Source: JAZDOK01 sp043798715
GTDB lineage: Bacteria > Vulcanimicrobiota > JAZDOK01
DNA: 64,000 bases
Reading direction: 5' to 3'
Assembly: GCA_043798715.1 (NCBI GenBank)
Contig: JAZDOK010000016.1
Span: 10,572 to 74,571, forward strand
The notes beneath the pieces were generated by a model. The model had not been told where the DNA came from. It saw only the letters and a list, made by a program, of their open reading frames with translations, and did not search any database. Below, one piece after another: positions 16,143 through 24,688 of the stretch (position 1 is its first letter; each line of letters starts with the position of its first letter). Made by a program: the position numbers and the translations under genes.

Positions 16143-16481
16143 GTGGATATAAATCTGGAGACCAGAAAGCTCGGCAATTCGGCCTATTTGATCGAAATTC
16201 AAGGCGAAATAGACGTCTACACTTCGCCCAGGGTAAAGGAGACCATCAACGAGCTGATAGAGAAGGGTAAATATTTTCTGGTCATTAACCTGGAAGGGGT
16301 CCGTTACATTGACAGCACCGGCCTGGGTGTGCTCATCGGCGCTCTCAAGAAGGTCAAGGAGAATGACGGCGCCGTCTCTCTGATCAGTACGAACCCGCAG
16401 ATAAAGAAAATATTCACCATTACCGGCCTGGTCAAGATATTCGGGATTTACAAGAACGAGGAAGAAGCCTGGCGAACATGA
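16143..16481 (+). CDS. STAS-domain anti-sigma factor antagonist
   Basis: 112 residues from GTG 16143, chosen since AGGAGGGCG lies 12 bases before and the protein then begins directly with the STAS fold; a longer frame from 16104 exists. The block GEIDVYTSPRVKETI and the phosphorylation-site motif YIDSTGLGVLIGALKK, with its Ser, are typical of SpoIIAA/RsbV-type antagonists that bind anti-sigma kinases. No kinase partner is nearby, so the sigma factor it controls is unknown. Confidence 0.88.
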   Translation: MDINLETRKLGNSAYLIEIQGEIDVYTSPRVKETINELIEKGKYFLVINLEGVRYIDSTGLGVLIGALKKVKENDGAVSLISTNPQIKKIFTITGLVKIFGIYKNEEEAWRT

Positions 16482-16502
16482 CCGCCTGACGGACCGTATA
16501 AA

Positions 16503-17567
16503 TCAGGGGATTTCCTCGGTGGAAAAGTCACATATAAGATCCTGCAGGGTGAGCATGTTGCCCTGCAGGATCTTTTTCAGTTCCGGGAGGCGTTCACTGA
16601 CTGTCTCAAAGAGGATCCTGGTCATATCACAGTAGAATCTGAATTTTTCCGGCGGGTATCTGACAGCGGTCATCAGGCACCTTCCTCCGCATAAGCTCAG
16701 TATATCGCACTTCAGGCAGAAGTCCACAAAGTTTCCGGCTGTAATCGGATTCTGCCGCACTTCTCCTTCAATCGAGCCGATCGTATCCTTCGGTTCGAGG
16801 AGTTCCACGCAAGTGTAACACACTCCGTCCAGGTCAATGATGACCTGAAAGGAAGCGGCTCCGCAGCGATAGGAGCGAAACAGTTTCCGGCCCAGGAGGG
16901 AGAGGGCCGCTTCATGGAGGGGAATAATGGGGAGGATTTTTCCCTCTTTGAGATGGTCCATCCAGAGAGCCGCCAGTCTTTTGAGTTCGGAGCGATATTT
17001 TTCTTTGACCGTTTCAGTCAGGATGTTCTCCGGGGAATTTTCGAGCTGCCAGTAGACATAATCGAAACGGTTCAGGCTGAGCAGGTGGACGACGGAGTCA
17101 TAGAGGTTATTTTCCGGGCAGAGGGTCATTCGGGCCAGCATTTTTCCCCTGAAAGGCGGTTTTATTTTCGGAATGTTGGCCATGAGGGCGTCATAGACGC
17201 CTGGTCCCCGCCCACGATCCGTCATATTTCGATCCCCGTCTATGGAGAGCGAGAGGTAGTTTAGATTGCCGAGAATAAAAGGATCTAATCTGTCCAGGAG
17301 AATGCCGTTGGTCTGGATCGTGTACCGGAGGTTGCTGCCCAGGGTCATCTCCATGAATTTTTTTATCCATTCCCGGTTCAGGAGGGGCTCCCCGCCGAAG
17401 AAGACGACTTCGCTGCCCCCGTTTCCGCGGTTTTTTAAAATAAAATCGGCTGTCCTGTCAACATCGGGCTCTTTCCCTTCCTGGGAGAGGTCATTGATGA
17501 ATGATTTCGCGGAACAATAACGGCAGTCGATGTTGCAATTTTTTGTAAGGTAGATTAGAAATTCCAT
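16503..17567 (-). CDS. Radical SAM/SPASM enzyme, putative peptide modifier
   Basis: 354 residues. The radical SAM cluster motif CNIDCRYC (C-x3-C-x2-C) is at residues 11-18, followed by FFGGEPLLN and the SIDGD motif. The C-terminal third carries the cysteines of a SPASM domain (RCGAASF, GVCYTCVELLEP, FCLKCDILSLCGGRC, FYC), so additional iron-sulfur clusters are likely. The overall pattern resembles the AF1577/CbpB-like peptide-modifying group. It is a paralogue of the enzyme at 26112-27266 (shared SIDGD, ARMT and YWQ blocks). No obvious precursor peptide lies beside it. Reaction unknown. Confidence 0.8.
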   Translation of the reverse strand: MEFLIYLTKNCNIDCRYCSAKSFINDLSQEGKEPDVDRTADFILKNRGNGGSEVVFFGGEPLLNREWIKKFMEMTLGSNLRYTIQTNGILLDRLDPFILGNLNYLSLSIDGDRNMTDRGRGPGVYDALMANIPKIKPPFRGKMLARMTLCPENNLYDSVVHLLSLNRFDYVYWQLENSPENILTETVKEKYRSELKRLAALWMDHLKEGKILPIIPLHEAALSLLGRKLFRSYRCGAASFQVIIDLDGVCYTCVELLEPKDTIGSIEGEVRQNPITAGNFVDFCLKCDILSLCGGRCLMTAVRYPPEKFRFYCDMTRILFETVSERLPELKKILQGNMLTLQDLICDFSTEEIP

Positions 17568-17595
17568 TTTATTTTCTCAGCTATAAGCCTTTTTT

Positions 17596-17623
17596 CTCTG
17601 CGTCCTCTGTGTCTCGGCGGTGA
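17596..17623. repeat. Dispersed low-complexity repeat (CTCTGCGTCCTC family)
   Basis: A 28-base run made of CTCTGCGTCC, CTCTGTGTCT and CGGCGGTGA lies between two minus-strand genes. From memory, near-identical strings recur in intergenic regions of unrelated bacteria. Only one copy is in this window. Confidence 0.4.
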
Positions 17624-17682
17624 TCTTGCAAAAATGACTGGAGAAATTATAGCACAAGGCGGGATTCCGAAGCAAGGAAGAC

Positions 17683-19107
17683 TTACTCAGTCTTAAGGGA
17701 GAGGTCGAAGGTGGAGGCAGTGAAGTCGAGGTTTTCTCCCCGGTATTCTTTTTCCGGCAGGTGAAAGGCGTAGCCGAAGCTTCGTTCGCTGTGTTTGGGC
17801 GGATCGAGCGGAAGATTTATGGAATCATGGATGCAGATGTGGTGGCGATCAAAGAAGCCGAAATAAAATTTCCGGATCTCCGGCTTGTCTTTTTCTTCGT
17901 AACCGGAGGAGACCATCTGGCATCGGGCTTCCTCCACGTCTACCGGGACCCAGCCGTATGGTGCAAGGTAGATCTGCGTCCAGAGATGATTCAGTCTGAA
18001 ACCTTCCCCCATCTGCCAGCCGCCGCTTACCTTGGCGGGGATGCCGATGGCTCTTGAGAGGGTAGCGAAGAAAATGGCCTGGCCCCCGCAGTCTCCTTTG
18101 CGGGTCTTAAGGACGTAGGCGCTTTCATCCTCGATGAGCTGGTGGGGGATAAGGTTGAATTCGATGTTCTCCGTCATCCATTCGTAGAGGAGCCAGGCCT
18201 GGAGGTAGGGATTGGTCTCCCGGCCCACGATGGAGCGGGCGAGTTCCATCACTTCATCAGAGACGGTGATGTGTTTTTCGGAACCCAGGTAGCGCGCAAA
18301 ACGAGCGTCGGGCGCGTCTAACGGTTCGATTCTTTCGGATTTCAGGTTGTAATATGCGTCGGAGGAGGTAAAGGAAAAGGTGTACTCAATTCCCCGGGCC
18401 GCCTCATCGCTTTCTACTTCAAAGTAGATGATGCCGATTTCGCTTTCCGGCGGGGTCAGGTGACGGTGAGGGGGAGTTGAAGAGATGAGCTTGACATCCC
18501 GCTGGGTCTCCCTTTCGAGAGGAAATGGGGCCCAGATCTTTAATTTATTTTCCGGAGAAAGGGAGAGTTTTCTCGTAAGTTTTATGCGAGCCGTGACCGT
18601 TATTTTCATTGGATCCAGAAAATATCTGCATTCGGAATCCAGCTCCGGAATTTTGTCCCTGGCGGCCTCGATGTGCCGGCGGACGGTGCGGTCGAAGGTG
18701 TAGTCTTTCTGCTCCCATCCCCGGTAGCGGCTCATAAGGTTCGGGCAGTTAAAGGCCAGGTTGAAAACCGCGTGTTCATAATAGCGCCTGGAGCCGTCAA
18801 TTTCAAGGCTGTCCAGGTAGCCCTCCTCGTCCCACTTCTCGAATTCCTCCGGGCGGAAGTCCTCGATGTGCTTGGTCAGGTTCCACAGGAGGAGGTCCCG
18901 GTCGTAGGGGTATTCCTTACGCAGGCGGTTGATTCTGGCCAGGGCGGCGCGGCACTCCGCCTGGCCGGCTTCATCCCGGGCCTCCCGGTAAAGTCTAAGC
19001 GCCTCCGAAAGATAAAACTGCGCTTTCCGCAGTTCTCCTTTTTCGAGGTGCCTCAGTGCTGTTTCATGCTCTTCGCAGTGTGCCGGTTTTTTATCCAATT
19101 CCTTCAT
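17683..19107 (-). CDS. Transglutaminase-like cysteine protease-fold protein
   Basis: 474 residues. The C-terminal half has the transglutaminase core: Cys in KGDCGGQAIFF, His in LNHLWTQIYL and Asp in WVPVDVEEA, the three catalytic residues. The N-terminal ~60 residues look like a TPR-type helical hairpin (ALRHLEKGELRKAQFYLSEA). No signal peptide is evident, so it may act in the cytoplasm, as peptidase or amide-transfer enzyme; the substrate is unknown. It lies immediately downstream of scpB on the same strand. Confidence 0.8.
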   Translation of the reverse strand: MKELDKKPAHCEEHETALRHLEKGELRKAQFYLSEALRLYREARDEAGQAECRAALARINRLRKEYPYDRDLLLWNLTKHIEDFRPEEFEKWDEEGYLDSLEIDGSRRYYEHAVFNLAFNCPNLMSRYRGWEQKDYTFDRTVRRHIEAARDKIPELDSECRYFLDPMKITVTARIKLTRKLSLSPENKLKIWAPFPLERETQRDVKLISSTPPHRHLTPPESEIGIIYFEVESDEAARGIEYTFSFTSSDAYYNLKSERIEPLDAPDARFARYLGSEKHITVSDEVMELARSIVGRETNPYLQAWLLYEWMTENIEFNLIPHQLIEDESAYVLKTRKGDCGGQAIFFATLSRAIGIPAKVSGGWQMGEGFRLNHLWTQIYLAPYGWVPVDVEEARCQMVSSGYEEKDKPEIRKFYFGFFDRHHICIHDSINLPLDPPKHSERSFGYAFHLPEKEYRGENLDFTASTFDLSLKTE

Positions 19108-19117
19108 AATTATCGCG

Positions 19118-19897
19118 CTATTCTCCCCTGAATACGGGGGGGCGCTTTTCTCGGAAAGCCTGAATGCCCTCGGCGTAGTCCCGGCTGTCGTAAACCACCT
19201 GGCGCAGACCCTGGATGCGTTCGAAGGTGAGGGGGCTCAAGGGGTGGGCGGAGGCCAGGAGGCGGAACTGCTCTTTGATGGCGGAGATACTGAGCGGGCT
19301 GTTCAAGGCTATCTTCCGGGCCATCCCGAAGGTGAAGCTCTCCAGCTCTTCCACCGGCACCAAATGGTTCAAGAGCCCTTTTTGCGCCGCTTCCTCCGCC
19401 GTCATGGGCTGGGCGGTAAAGAACATTTCTTTTGCCGTGTTGACCCCCAATACGTTCATGAAGTGCAGGATCCCGGAGGCATTGTAAGGGATGCCGATTT
19501 TGGCCGGGGTCATGGTGAAGGACGTCTTGGGGCAGCCGATGAGAATGTCGCAGCTTACGGCCAGGTCACAGGCCCCTCCCCAGACCCCCCCCTCTAGCAT
19601 GGCGATGACCGGGACGGAAAGGTTCTGGATGGTCCGGATGACCTTGACGAGCGAATCGTAAAAAGAGAGGGGTTCTCTGCCCGGCATGGGAAGTTCGTTG
19701 ATATCATGGCCCGCCGACCAGACCTTCGCCCCCGGGTGGGCCCGAAGGACGATCGTCCGGGCCTTTTCCCGGTGGAGGGCCTCCATGGCCTCGATCATCT
19801 CCTCGATCATCTGCCCGCTCAGGGCGTTTCGCTTCTCGTAGTTATTGAGGGTGATGGTTCCCACGTACTCATCGATGGCGGATAAAACGAGCGGCAT
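19118..19897 (-). CDS. scpB: Methylmalonyl-CoA decarboxylase (crotonase family)
   Basis: 259 residues, close to E. coli ScpB in length and motifs. It decarboxylates methylmalonyl-CoA to propionyl-CoA. Seen: WSAGHDINELP with the active-site His, the oxyanion-hole block EGGVWGGACDLAVSCD, the Tyr in GIPYNASGI, and the C-terminal ERIQGLRQVVYDSRDYAEG. The HDINELP and PYN motifs separate it from ordinary enoyl-CoA hydratases. No mutase or biotin carboxylase genes are adjacent, so its pathway role here is open. Eleven bases before the transglutaminase-like gene. Confidence 0.85.
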   Translation of the reverse strand: MPLVLSAIDEYVGTITLNNYEKRNALSGQMIEEMIEAMEALHREKARTIVLRAHPGAKVWSAGHDINELPMPGREPLSFYDSLVKVIRTIQNLSVPVIAMLEGGVWGGACDLAVSCDILIGCPKTSFTMTPAKIGIPYNASGILHFMNVLGVNTAKEMFFTAQPMTAEEAAQKGLLNHLVPVEELESFTFGMARKIALNSPLSISAIKEQFRLLASAHPLSPLTFERIQGLRQVVYDSRDYAEGIQAFREKRPPVFRGE

Positions 19898-20014
19898 TTT
19901 TAGCTTCCCTTCTTCAGGATCAGGGTCGATTTTTCAGTCTGAGCTCATTATAGCATAGACAGGCAGAGGGTTCAATGAGGCGAGGGAGCAGGTTCGTAGC
20001 AACATTTTGCAGGT

Positions 20015-21136
20015 ATGAGCGGTCTCGAAAAGGAGGAAAGGAGTGTACTCTTCGGCGAATTTGAAATACCTGTGCGAAACTCTCTTCATCTCATAGAGCT
20101 CTCCTCGAATGTAGAGGTCAACCTGAATCAGCGCATGCAGGTTGGCTTGCGCCTGTCCCAATTTCTGGAAAAACCGGAAGGCGATTTTTGGGCGGCCGTC
20201 AGGGAAATTGAAGAAGACCCCCTTTTTTTCAAGATAGTCAGCCTCCTTATGGGGAAGAAGAAGGCGGTCAAGGTCATTCCCCGGAAGACATGCCATTTTA
20301 TCAGGGAGGGAGAAGTTCCTTCCACGGCGGGCTTTGACGTTGAAAGTCTTCTGCAGGGCAAGGAAGACATCATTTCAAAAATCCGCCTTCTGGGGAGAGA
20401 AAAATTCGTCGCCTGTTTTCTGAGGGAAGATTATTTTACGATTCCCGAGATAGCTGAAATGACGGGACTCTCCATTGAGGAGGTTGCCGATTTCAGAAAA
20501 AAAGTTATCGATGTATCAGTTCTCTCGGATCTGGCGACCGGCCTTCAGGAACCGGTATGTTCCGGAGTGGAGCCGTCTTATGAAGTGGCCGCCGCCGTGA
20601 GGATAAGAGACGGGAATCCCGAGGTGGATTTTTGTCACGAAAGAAGGCGTTATGAAATCAACTACGAATGCTTTTCACGACTTCTTTCCGGGAACCTCAT
20701 CAACAACAGAGAGAGGAGTAAACTCGAGGTTCTTAGAAGAAAAATGGAGATGATCAACTTTCGGCTCAATCTGACCGCCCGGGTGGTGGAAGCGGTCGTT
20801 CTAGCTCAGAAATCCTTTGTCCTGAGCGGCAACGAGGAGGAGATCAGGCCGCTTGAAGAAAAGGAACTGGCCGGCGAACTCGGTATTCATCCCAGCTGGC
20901 TCTGCCGGGTCCTCAAAAATAAATGTGTCGCGACTCCTTCCGGTAACAAGCCGCTCGGCTCTTTTTTCATAACCAGAAGAGCCTTACGCAAGCGGTTGGG
21001 CCGCAGGCTCATCGCTGAGCTCCTGAAGGAGAAAGACTGCAGCGACAGGGAACTTGCGGCCATCCTCTTTGAAAAATATAAAATTAAAGCAGCCAGGAGA
21101 ACGGTGAATTCCTGGAGATTGGAGCAGGGGGGCTAA
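20015..21136 (+). CDS. Divergent RNA polymerase sigma-54 factor
   Basis: 373 residues, shorter than typical RpoN (about 450-500). A degenerate region I is at residues ~35-70 (LNQRMQVGLRLSQFLEKPEG, then REIEEDPLFFKI). The DNA-binding part is better kept: ELAGELGIHPSWLCRVLKNK with VATPSGNKPLGSFFITRR corresponds to the sigma-54 helix-turn-helix block, and AARRTVNSWR is the RpoN box (canonical ARRTVAKYR). The glutamine-rich start and acidic region II of standard RpoN are missing. Followed by a histidine kinase 10 bases later and an NtrC-type activator, so the three probably form one regulatory unit. The start has no strong Shine-Dalgarno. It may be the only RpoN or a specialised paralogue. Confidence 0.75.
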   Translation: MSGLEKEERSVLFGEFEIPVRNSLHLIELSSNVEVNLNQRMQVGLRLSQFLEKPEGDFWAAVREIEEDPLFFKIVSLLMGKKKAVKVIPRKTCHFIREGEVPSTAGFDVESLLQGKEDIISKIRLLGREKFVACFLREDYFTIPEIAEMTGLSIEEVADFRKKVIDVSVLSDLATGLQEPVCSGVEPSYEVAAAVRIRDGNPEVDFCHERRRYEINYECFSRLLSGNLINNRERSKLEVLRRKMEMINFRLNLTARVVEAVVLAQKSFVLSGNEEEIRPLEEKELAGELGIHPSWLCRVLKNKCVATPSGNKPLGSFFITRRALRKRLGRRLIAELLKEKDCSDRELAAILFEKYKIKAARRTVNSWRLEQGG

Positions 21137-21146
21137 GGAACTTTAA

Positions 21147-22754
21147 ATGGCTGACAATAAAAGAAAAAAAGAGAACCCTTCTCATTCTTCCGGGAACAAA
21201 AGGCAACCGGACTTCCGCCGGTTGTCGAGCAGCATCCTGCTCTATGCAAACAAAGGTATTCAGAGGCTTGACTTCCTGAGAGAGGCCTCAAGGATGCTCC
21301 TGGAATTTTCAGGTTGCAATGCCGTGGAATTATGGCTTAAAGAGAGGGGAAAATGTTTCCGCTGTGTCGTTCAAAAGGAACGTGAAGAGCCATGTATTCT
21401 TGAAACCAGACCGCTGTCTTCTTTGAAGTTGCAACCCGTTTCAGTGAGTGCGTCGCTGAAATCAAATCAAAGGGAATTCGCAAGTGACTTTCAGTCGGCA
21501 GCCGTCTTTCCTCTGCGGATGGGAGAGGAGCAGATTGGACTTCTCCGTTTATGGGCCCGGGATAAGGACTTTTTTTTGCCCGAATACAGAGAATCTTATG
21601 AGTCGGTGGCTTTGACTCTGACGGGGGCCCTGGCTCACCGCCGGGCTCAGGTAGCTCTTCGTGAGAGGGTTAAGGAGCTGATGTGCCTTTATGGCCTGGC
21701 ACATATTATTGCTCAGCCGGAGCAAAAAACCGAGGAGATGATGCAATCTATCGTGGAGCTTCTTCCCCCGGCCTGGCTTTATCCTGAAATAGCTTCTGCC
21801 AGAATAACAGTTGACGGGTTGGTTTATGAGACTCCTGTATTTAAGGAGGGCTCTTCTGCTCAAATTTCGGAAATAGTGGCGAAGAGGGTCCGGCGAGGGT
21901 CAGTTGAAGTTCACTATTCCGCGGAGATGCCAAACCATGATGAAGGGCCTTTTTTGAAAGAAGAGAGGAATTTGATAGATGCCGTTGCCCGGGAGTTGGC
22001 GCTTTTTATCGAGCGCCGGGAAGCGGAGGAAGAAAAATCCAGGGTTCAGGAGCAGCTCAGGCATGCGGATCGCCTGGCGACTATCGGCCAACTGGCGGCT
22101 GGCGTGGCGCATGAACTCAATGAGCCCCTGGGCAGTATCCTGGGTTTTGCTCAATTGGCCATGAAATCACCGGTTCTTCCCCCCCTCGTAGTGGAGGATC
22201 TGGAAAAGATCGTTTCGGCCTCGCTTCATGCCAGGGAGATCGTAAAGAAACTTCTGCTCGTCGCCAGGCAAATGCCTCCAAAGAAAACCGCGGTCAACCT
22301 GAGCCGGATAGTGGAGGAAGGCCTTTATTTCCTTGAGTCCCGCTGTGACAAACTGGGCATCAAAGTGGTGTGTTCCCTGGATCCGGATCTCCCGGAGATC
22401 ATTGCCGACCCGACACAGCTTCATCAGGTTCTGGTTAATCTCGTCGTCAACGCGATTCAAGCGATGCCGGATGGCGGCCAACTCACGATAAGCACGAAGT
22501 TTCTGAACGACCAGGTCGCGCTCACCGTCGAGGATTCGGGCGTTGGAATGGAAGAGAAAGTTCTCAGGCAGATATTTCTTCCGTTTTTTACCACCAAGGA
22601 TGTGAATGAAGGCACCGGCCTCGGCCTGCCGGTTGTCCATGGGATCGTAACTTCTCACGGCGGCACAATCAACGTGGAAAGCCGGGTGGGCCTCTTCACC
22701 CGCTTTGAGATCATTCTGCCGGTGGGCGATTCCGAAATAAAGGAGGGGGACTGA
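21147..22754 (+). CDS. GAF-type sensor histidine kinase (NtrB-like)
   Basis: 535 residues, soluble (no membrane helix). Residues ~40-165 look like a GAF sensor domain, with a second degenerate sensor-like section up to ~290. The HisKA motif is GVAHELNEPLGSIL with the phospho-acceptor His322, then the ATPase domain with N-box QVLVNLVVNAIQAMPDG, G1 VEDSGVGM and G2 GTGLGLPVVHGIV. It should phosphorylate the NtrC-type regulator that starts 3 bases downstream. The input signal is unknown; the lack of membrane segments points to a cytoplasmic signal. Confidence 0.9.
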   Translation: MADNKRKKENPSHSSGNKRQPDFRRLSSSILLYANKGIQRLDFLREASRMLLEFSGCNAVELWLKERGKCFRCVVQKEREEPCILETRPLSSLKLQPVSVSASLKSNQREFASDFQSAAVFPLRMGEEQIGLLRLWARDKDFFLPEYRESYESVALTLTGALAHRRAQVALRERVKELMCLYGLAHIIAQPEQKTEEMMQSIVELLPPAWLYPEIASARITVDGLVYETPVFKEGSSAQISEIVAKRVRRGSVEVHYSAEMPNHDEGPFLKEERNLIDAVARELALFIERREAEEEKSRVQEQLRHADRLATIGQLAAGVAHELNEPLGSILGFAQLAMKSPVLPPLVVEDLEKIVSASLHAREIVKKLLLVARQMPPKKTAVNLSRIVEEGLYFLESRCDKLGIKVVCSLDPDLPEIIADPTQLHQVLVNLVVNAIQAMPDGGQLTISTKFLNDQVALTVEDSGVGMEEKVLRQIFLPFFTTKDVNEGTGLGLPVVHGIVTSHGGTINVESRVGLFTRFEIILPVGDSEIKEGD

Positions 22755-22757
22755 TAA

Positions 22758-24107
22758 ATGTCATCATTGCCCGAGGAGGGAAAAATCCTGGTAGTTGACG
22801 ATTCGCCGGGGACCCGCGAAGTCATCCAGCGAAATCTTTCTTCAAAAGGCTATCAGGTTTTTACGGCTTCAGGCGTAGCGGAAGCTCTGGACGTTCTAAG
22901 TTCAACATCCGTTGAGCTGGTCATAACCGACCTTAAAATGCCGAAAATCGGCGGCATGGATCTGATGCGGCACGTCAGGGAAAATTTAAAAGATACCGAG
23001 GTCATGATGATTACGGGCTACCCTTCCATTGAAGGGGCCGTCGAGGCCGTCAAGACAGGAGCGGAGGAATATCTCCCAAAACCATTCACCGATGAGGAAC
23101 TCTTCTCCGCGGTCCGGCGGGTGCTTGAGAAACACCGGAGCCGGAGGACAGGATCTTCCCTTGGCAGCCCCGGACTTTCAGCGTCCTTTGGCATTGTCGG
23201 AGGCTCTGAAGCGATGAGGAAAGTCTATCGTGCAATAGAGAAAGCGGCGGCGACTTCAGCCACGGTCCTTGTCTCCGGCGAGAGCGGCACGGGAAAAGAA
23301 CTGGTGGCCCGGGCCATCCATTACATGAGCCAGAGGGCTTCGGCCCCCTTTTTGCCGGTGAACTGCGGCGGAATCCCGGAAGGTTTGCTGGAGAGCGAAC
23401 TGTTTGGCCACGTCAAGGGGGCCTTTACCGGCGCGAACGAATCTCGTGCCGGTTTTTTCCAGACTGCCGACGGAGGGACGATATTTCTTGACGAAATCGG
23501 CAACACATCCCTCTCGACGCAGGCAAAACTACTGCGGGTGCTTCAGGATAAGGAAGTCTGCATGCTTGGAGCGACCCGCCCCCGACTGGTGGACGTCCGG
23601 ATCCTGGCGGCTACAAATAGAGATCTCCTGGCGCTCGTGAAAAAGGAAATATTTCGCGAGGACTTGTTTTATCGCCTCAATGTTCTTTCCCTCTGCATTC
23701 CGCCTTTGCGCGAGCGGGGGGATGACATCCTGCTTCTGATACGGCACTTTTCGACCAAATTCGCCGCGGAACTTGGGAAGGTCGCACCCCGTTTCTCCGA
23801 CAAGGCTCTGAGAGTCCTGAAAAACTACTACTGGCCGGGAAACGTAAGAGAACTGGAAAATGTCATCCAGCGTCTGGTGGTGATGACCGATGGCGACTTA
23901 AATGATGTGCCGGACCTCCCTTCCAACATGAGATTCAATGCTCTCCGCAATGTGGGGCTCGATCGAACTTTGGCCCAGGTGGAAGCTGAATATATCAGAA
24001 ACGTTCTGGAGAGCGTAAATGGCAACAAAAGCCAGGCTGCCGAGATACTCAGGATAGATCGAAAGACCCTGCGGCAGAAGCTGAAAGTAATCGAAGTGTT
24101 ATCTTAA
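22758..24107 (+). CDS. NtrC-family sigma-54-dependent response regulator
   Basis: 449 residues in three parts. Receiver: acidic VVDDS at the start and phospho-acceptor Asp58 in LVITDLKMPKIGG. AAA+ domain: Walker A GESGTGKE and the sigma-54-contacting loop GAFTGA in HVKGAFTGANES, Walker B TIFLDEIGN. C-terminal Fis-type helix-turn-helix: NKSQAAEILRIDRKTLRQKL. The intact GAFTGA means it can activate sigma-54 polymerase, consistent with the sigma-54 factor two genes upstream and the -24/-12 promoter downstream (24271-24287). Followed by a terminator. Confidence 0.94.
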   Translation: MSSLPEEGKILVVDDSPGTREVIQRNLSSKGYQVFTASGVAEALDVLSSTSVELVITDLKMPKIGGMDLMRHVRENLKDTEVMMITGYPSIEGAVEAVKTGAEEYLPKPFTDEELFSAVRRVLEKHRSRRTGSSLGSPGLSASFGIVGGSEAMRKVYRAIEKAAATSATVLVSGESGTGKELVARAIHYMSQRASAPFLPVNCGGIPEGLLESELFGHVKGAFTGANESRAGFFQTADGGTIFLDEIGNTSLSTQAKLLRVLQDKEVCMLGATRPRLVDVRILAATNRDLLALVKKEIFREDLFYRLNVLSLCIPPLRERGDDILLLIRHFSTKFAAELGKVAPRFSDKALRVLKNYYWPGNVRELENVIQRLVVMTDGDLNDVPDLPSNMRFNALRNVGLDRTLAQVEAEYIRNVLESVNGNKSQAAEILRIDRKTLRQKLKVIEVLS

Positions 24108-24140
24108 GCCTTTCCGAAGGCTGACCCTGATGTTCCGAGG

Positions 24141-24180
24141 AAAGACCCGCCGGGGAGAAACGCCCCAGCGGGTCTTTTTT
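24141..24180 (+). terminator. Intrinsic terminator of the sigma-54/kinase/regulator operon
   Basis: AAAGACCCGC pairs with GCGGGTCTTT, with an inner GGGG/CCCC stem around AGAAACG, followed by a run of six T. It lies 34 bases after the response-regulator stop. Confidence 0.85.
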
Positions 24181-24270
24181 ACCCGCAAGTGAAGATTTTT
24201 CCCGCAGCATCAAGCATCGAAATTATCCGGTGAAATCAGGTTTCCGGGTGATTTTTCCATGCACCAAAAA

Positions 24271-24287
24271 TTGGCAACACGATTGCT
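24271..24287 (+). promoter_or_regulatory. Sigma-54 (-24/-12) promoter
   Basis: TTGGCAACACGATTGCT has GG and GC separated by exactly 10 bases, the fixed sigma-54 spacing, and matches the TTGGCAN7TTGCW consensus. It is 47 bases upstream of the Cys-rich gene and, through it, gdhA. Upstream at about 24228-24255 are two similar boxes, ATCCGGTGA and TTCCGGGTGA, possible activator sites. Confidence 0.8.
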
Positions 24288-24333
24288 CCATCCTTAAGCG
24301 GGAGAAGACAACAGGAAAGGAGCGAAGATATCC

Positions 24334-24678
24334 ATGAAAACCTTGTTAAAAGAAGAGCATTTGAAGGCGGAGCCGTCCCAGTCGGGAGGGAAGTCCGCCG
24401 GACTCTGTTCCGCTTGTATCAACGAGGCGGGCTGTACCTACGGCAACACGGAGGAGCGACAGGTGATTCAATGCGAACAGTTTGAGCTCTCAATGCCTTC
24501 CAGGCAAAAAATCACTGAAAACGAAATCTGGCGAGTAGTCAAAAGCATGGTCAAACCATCTGAGAGAGCCGAAACCGATACTCACGTCTGGGGCCTGTGC
24601 AAAAATTGCGGAGATTTTCCCAATTGCACTTATCCGAGATCTGAGGGCGGAGTCTGGCATTGTGAGGATTATAAATAG
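24334..24678 (+). CDS. Small Cys-rich protein with duplicated metal-binding-like motif
   Basis: 114 residues from ATG 24334 (GGAAAGGAGC upstream). Two copies of one motif: GLCSACINEAGCTYG...VIQCEQFE at residues ~26-55 and GLCKNCGDFPNCTYP...VWHCEDYK at ~87-114, each with four cysteines spaced C-x2-C-x5/4-C and a later Cys. This suggests two small metal-binding folds joined by a helical linker. It lies directly behind a sigma-54 promoter and 10 bases before gdhA, so it is co-expressed with glutamate dehydrogenase; a regulatory or metal-donor role is only a guess. Confidence 0.75.
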   Translation: MKTLLKEEHLKAEPSQSGGKSAGLCSACINEAGCTYGNTEERQVIQCEQFELSMPSRQKITENEIWRVVKSMVKPSERAETDTHVWGLCKNCGDFPNCTYPRSEGGVWHCEDYK

Positions 24679-24688
24679 GAGGCGAGTA

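Noticed and set aside
24228..24255. A symmetric activator-binding palindrome upstream of the sigma-54 promoter
   Set aside because: The two boxes resemble direct repeats rather than a palindrome and the match is weak, so I list them only as possible sites under the promoter entry.
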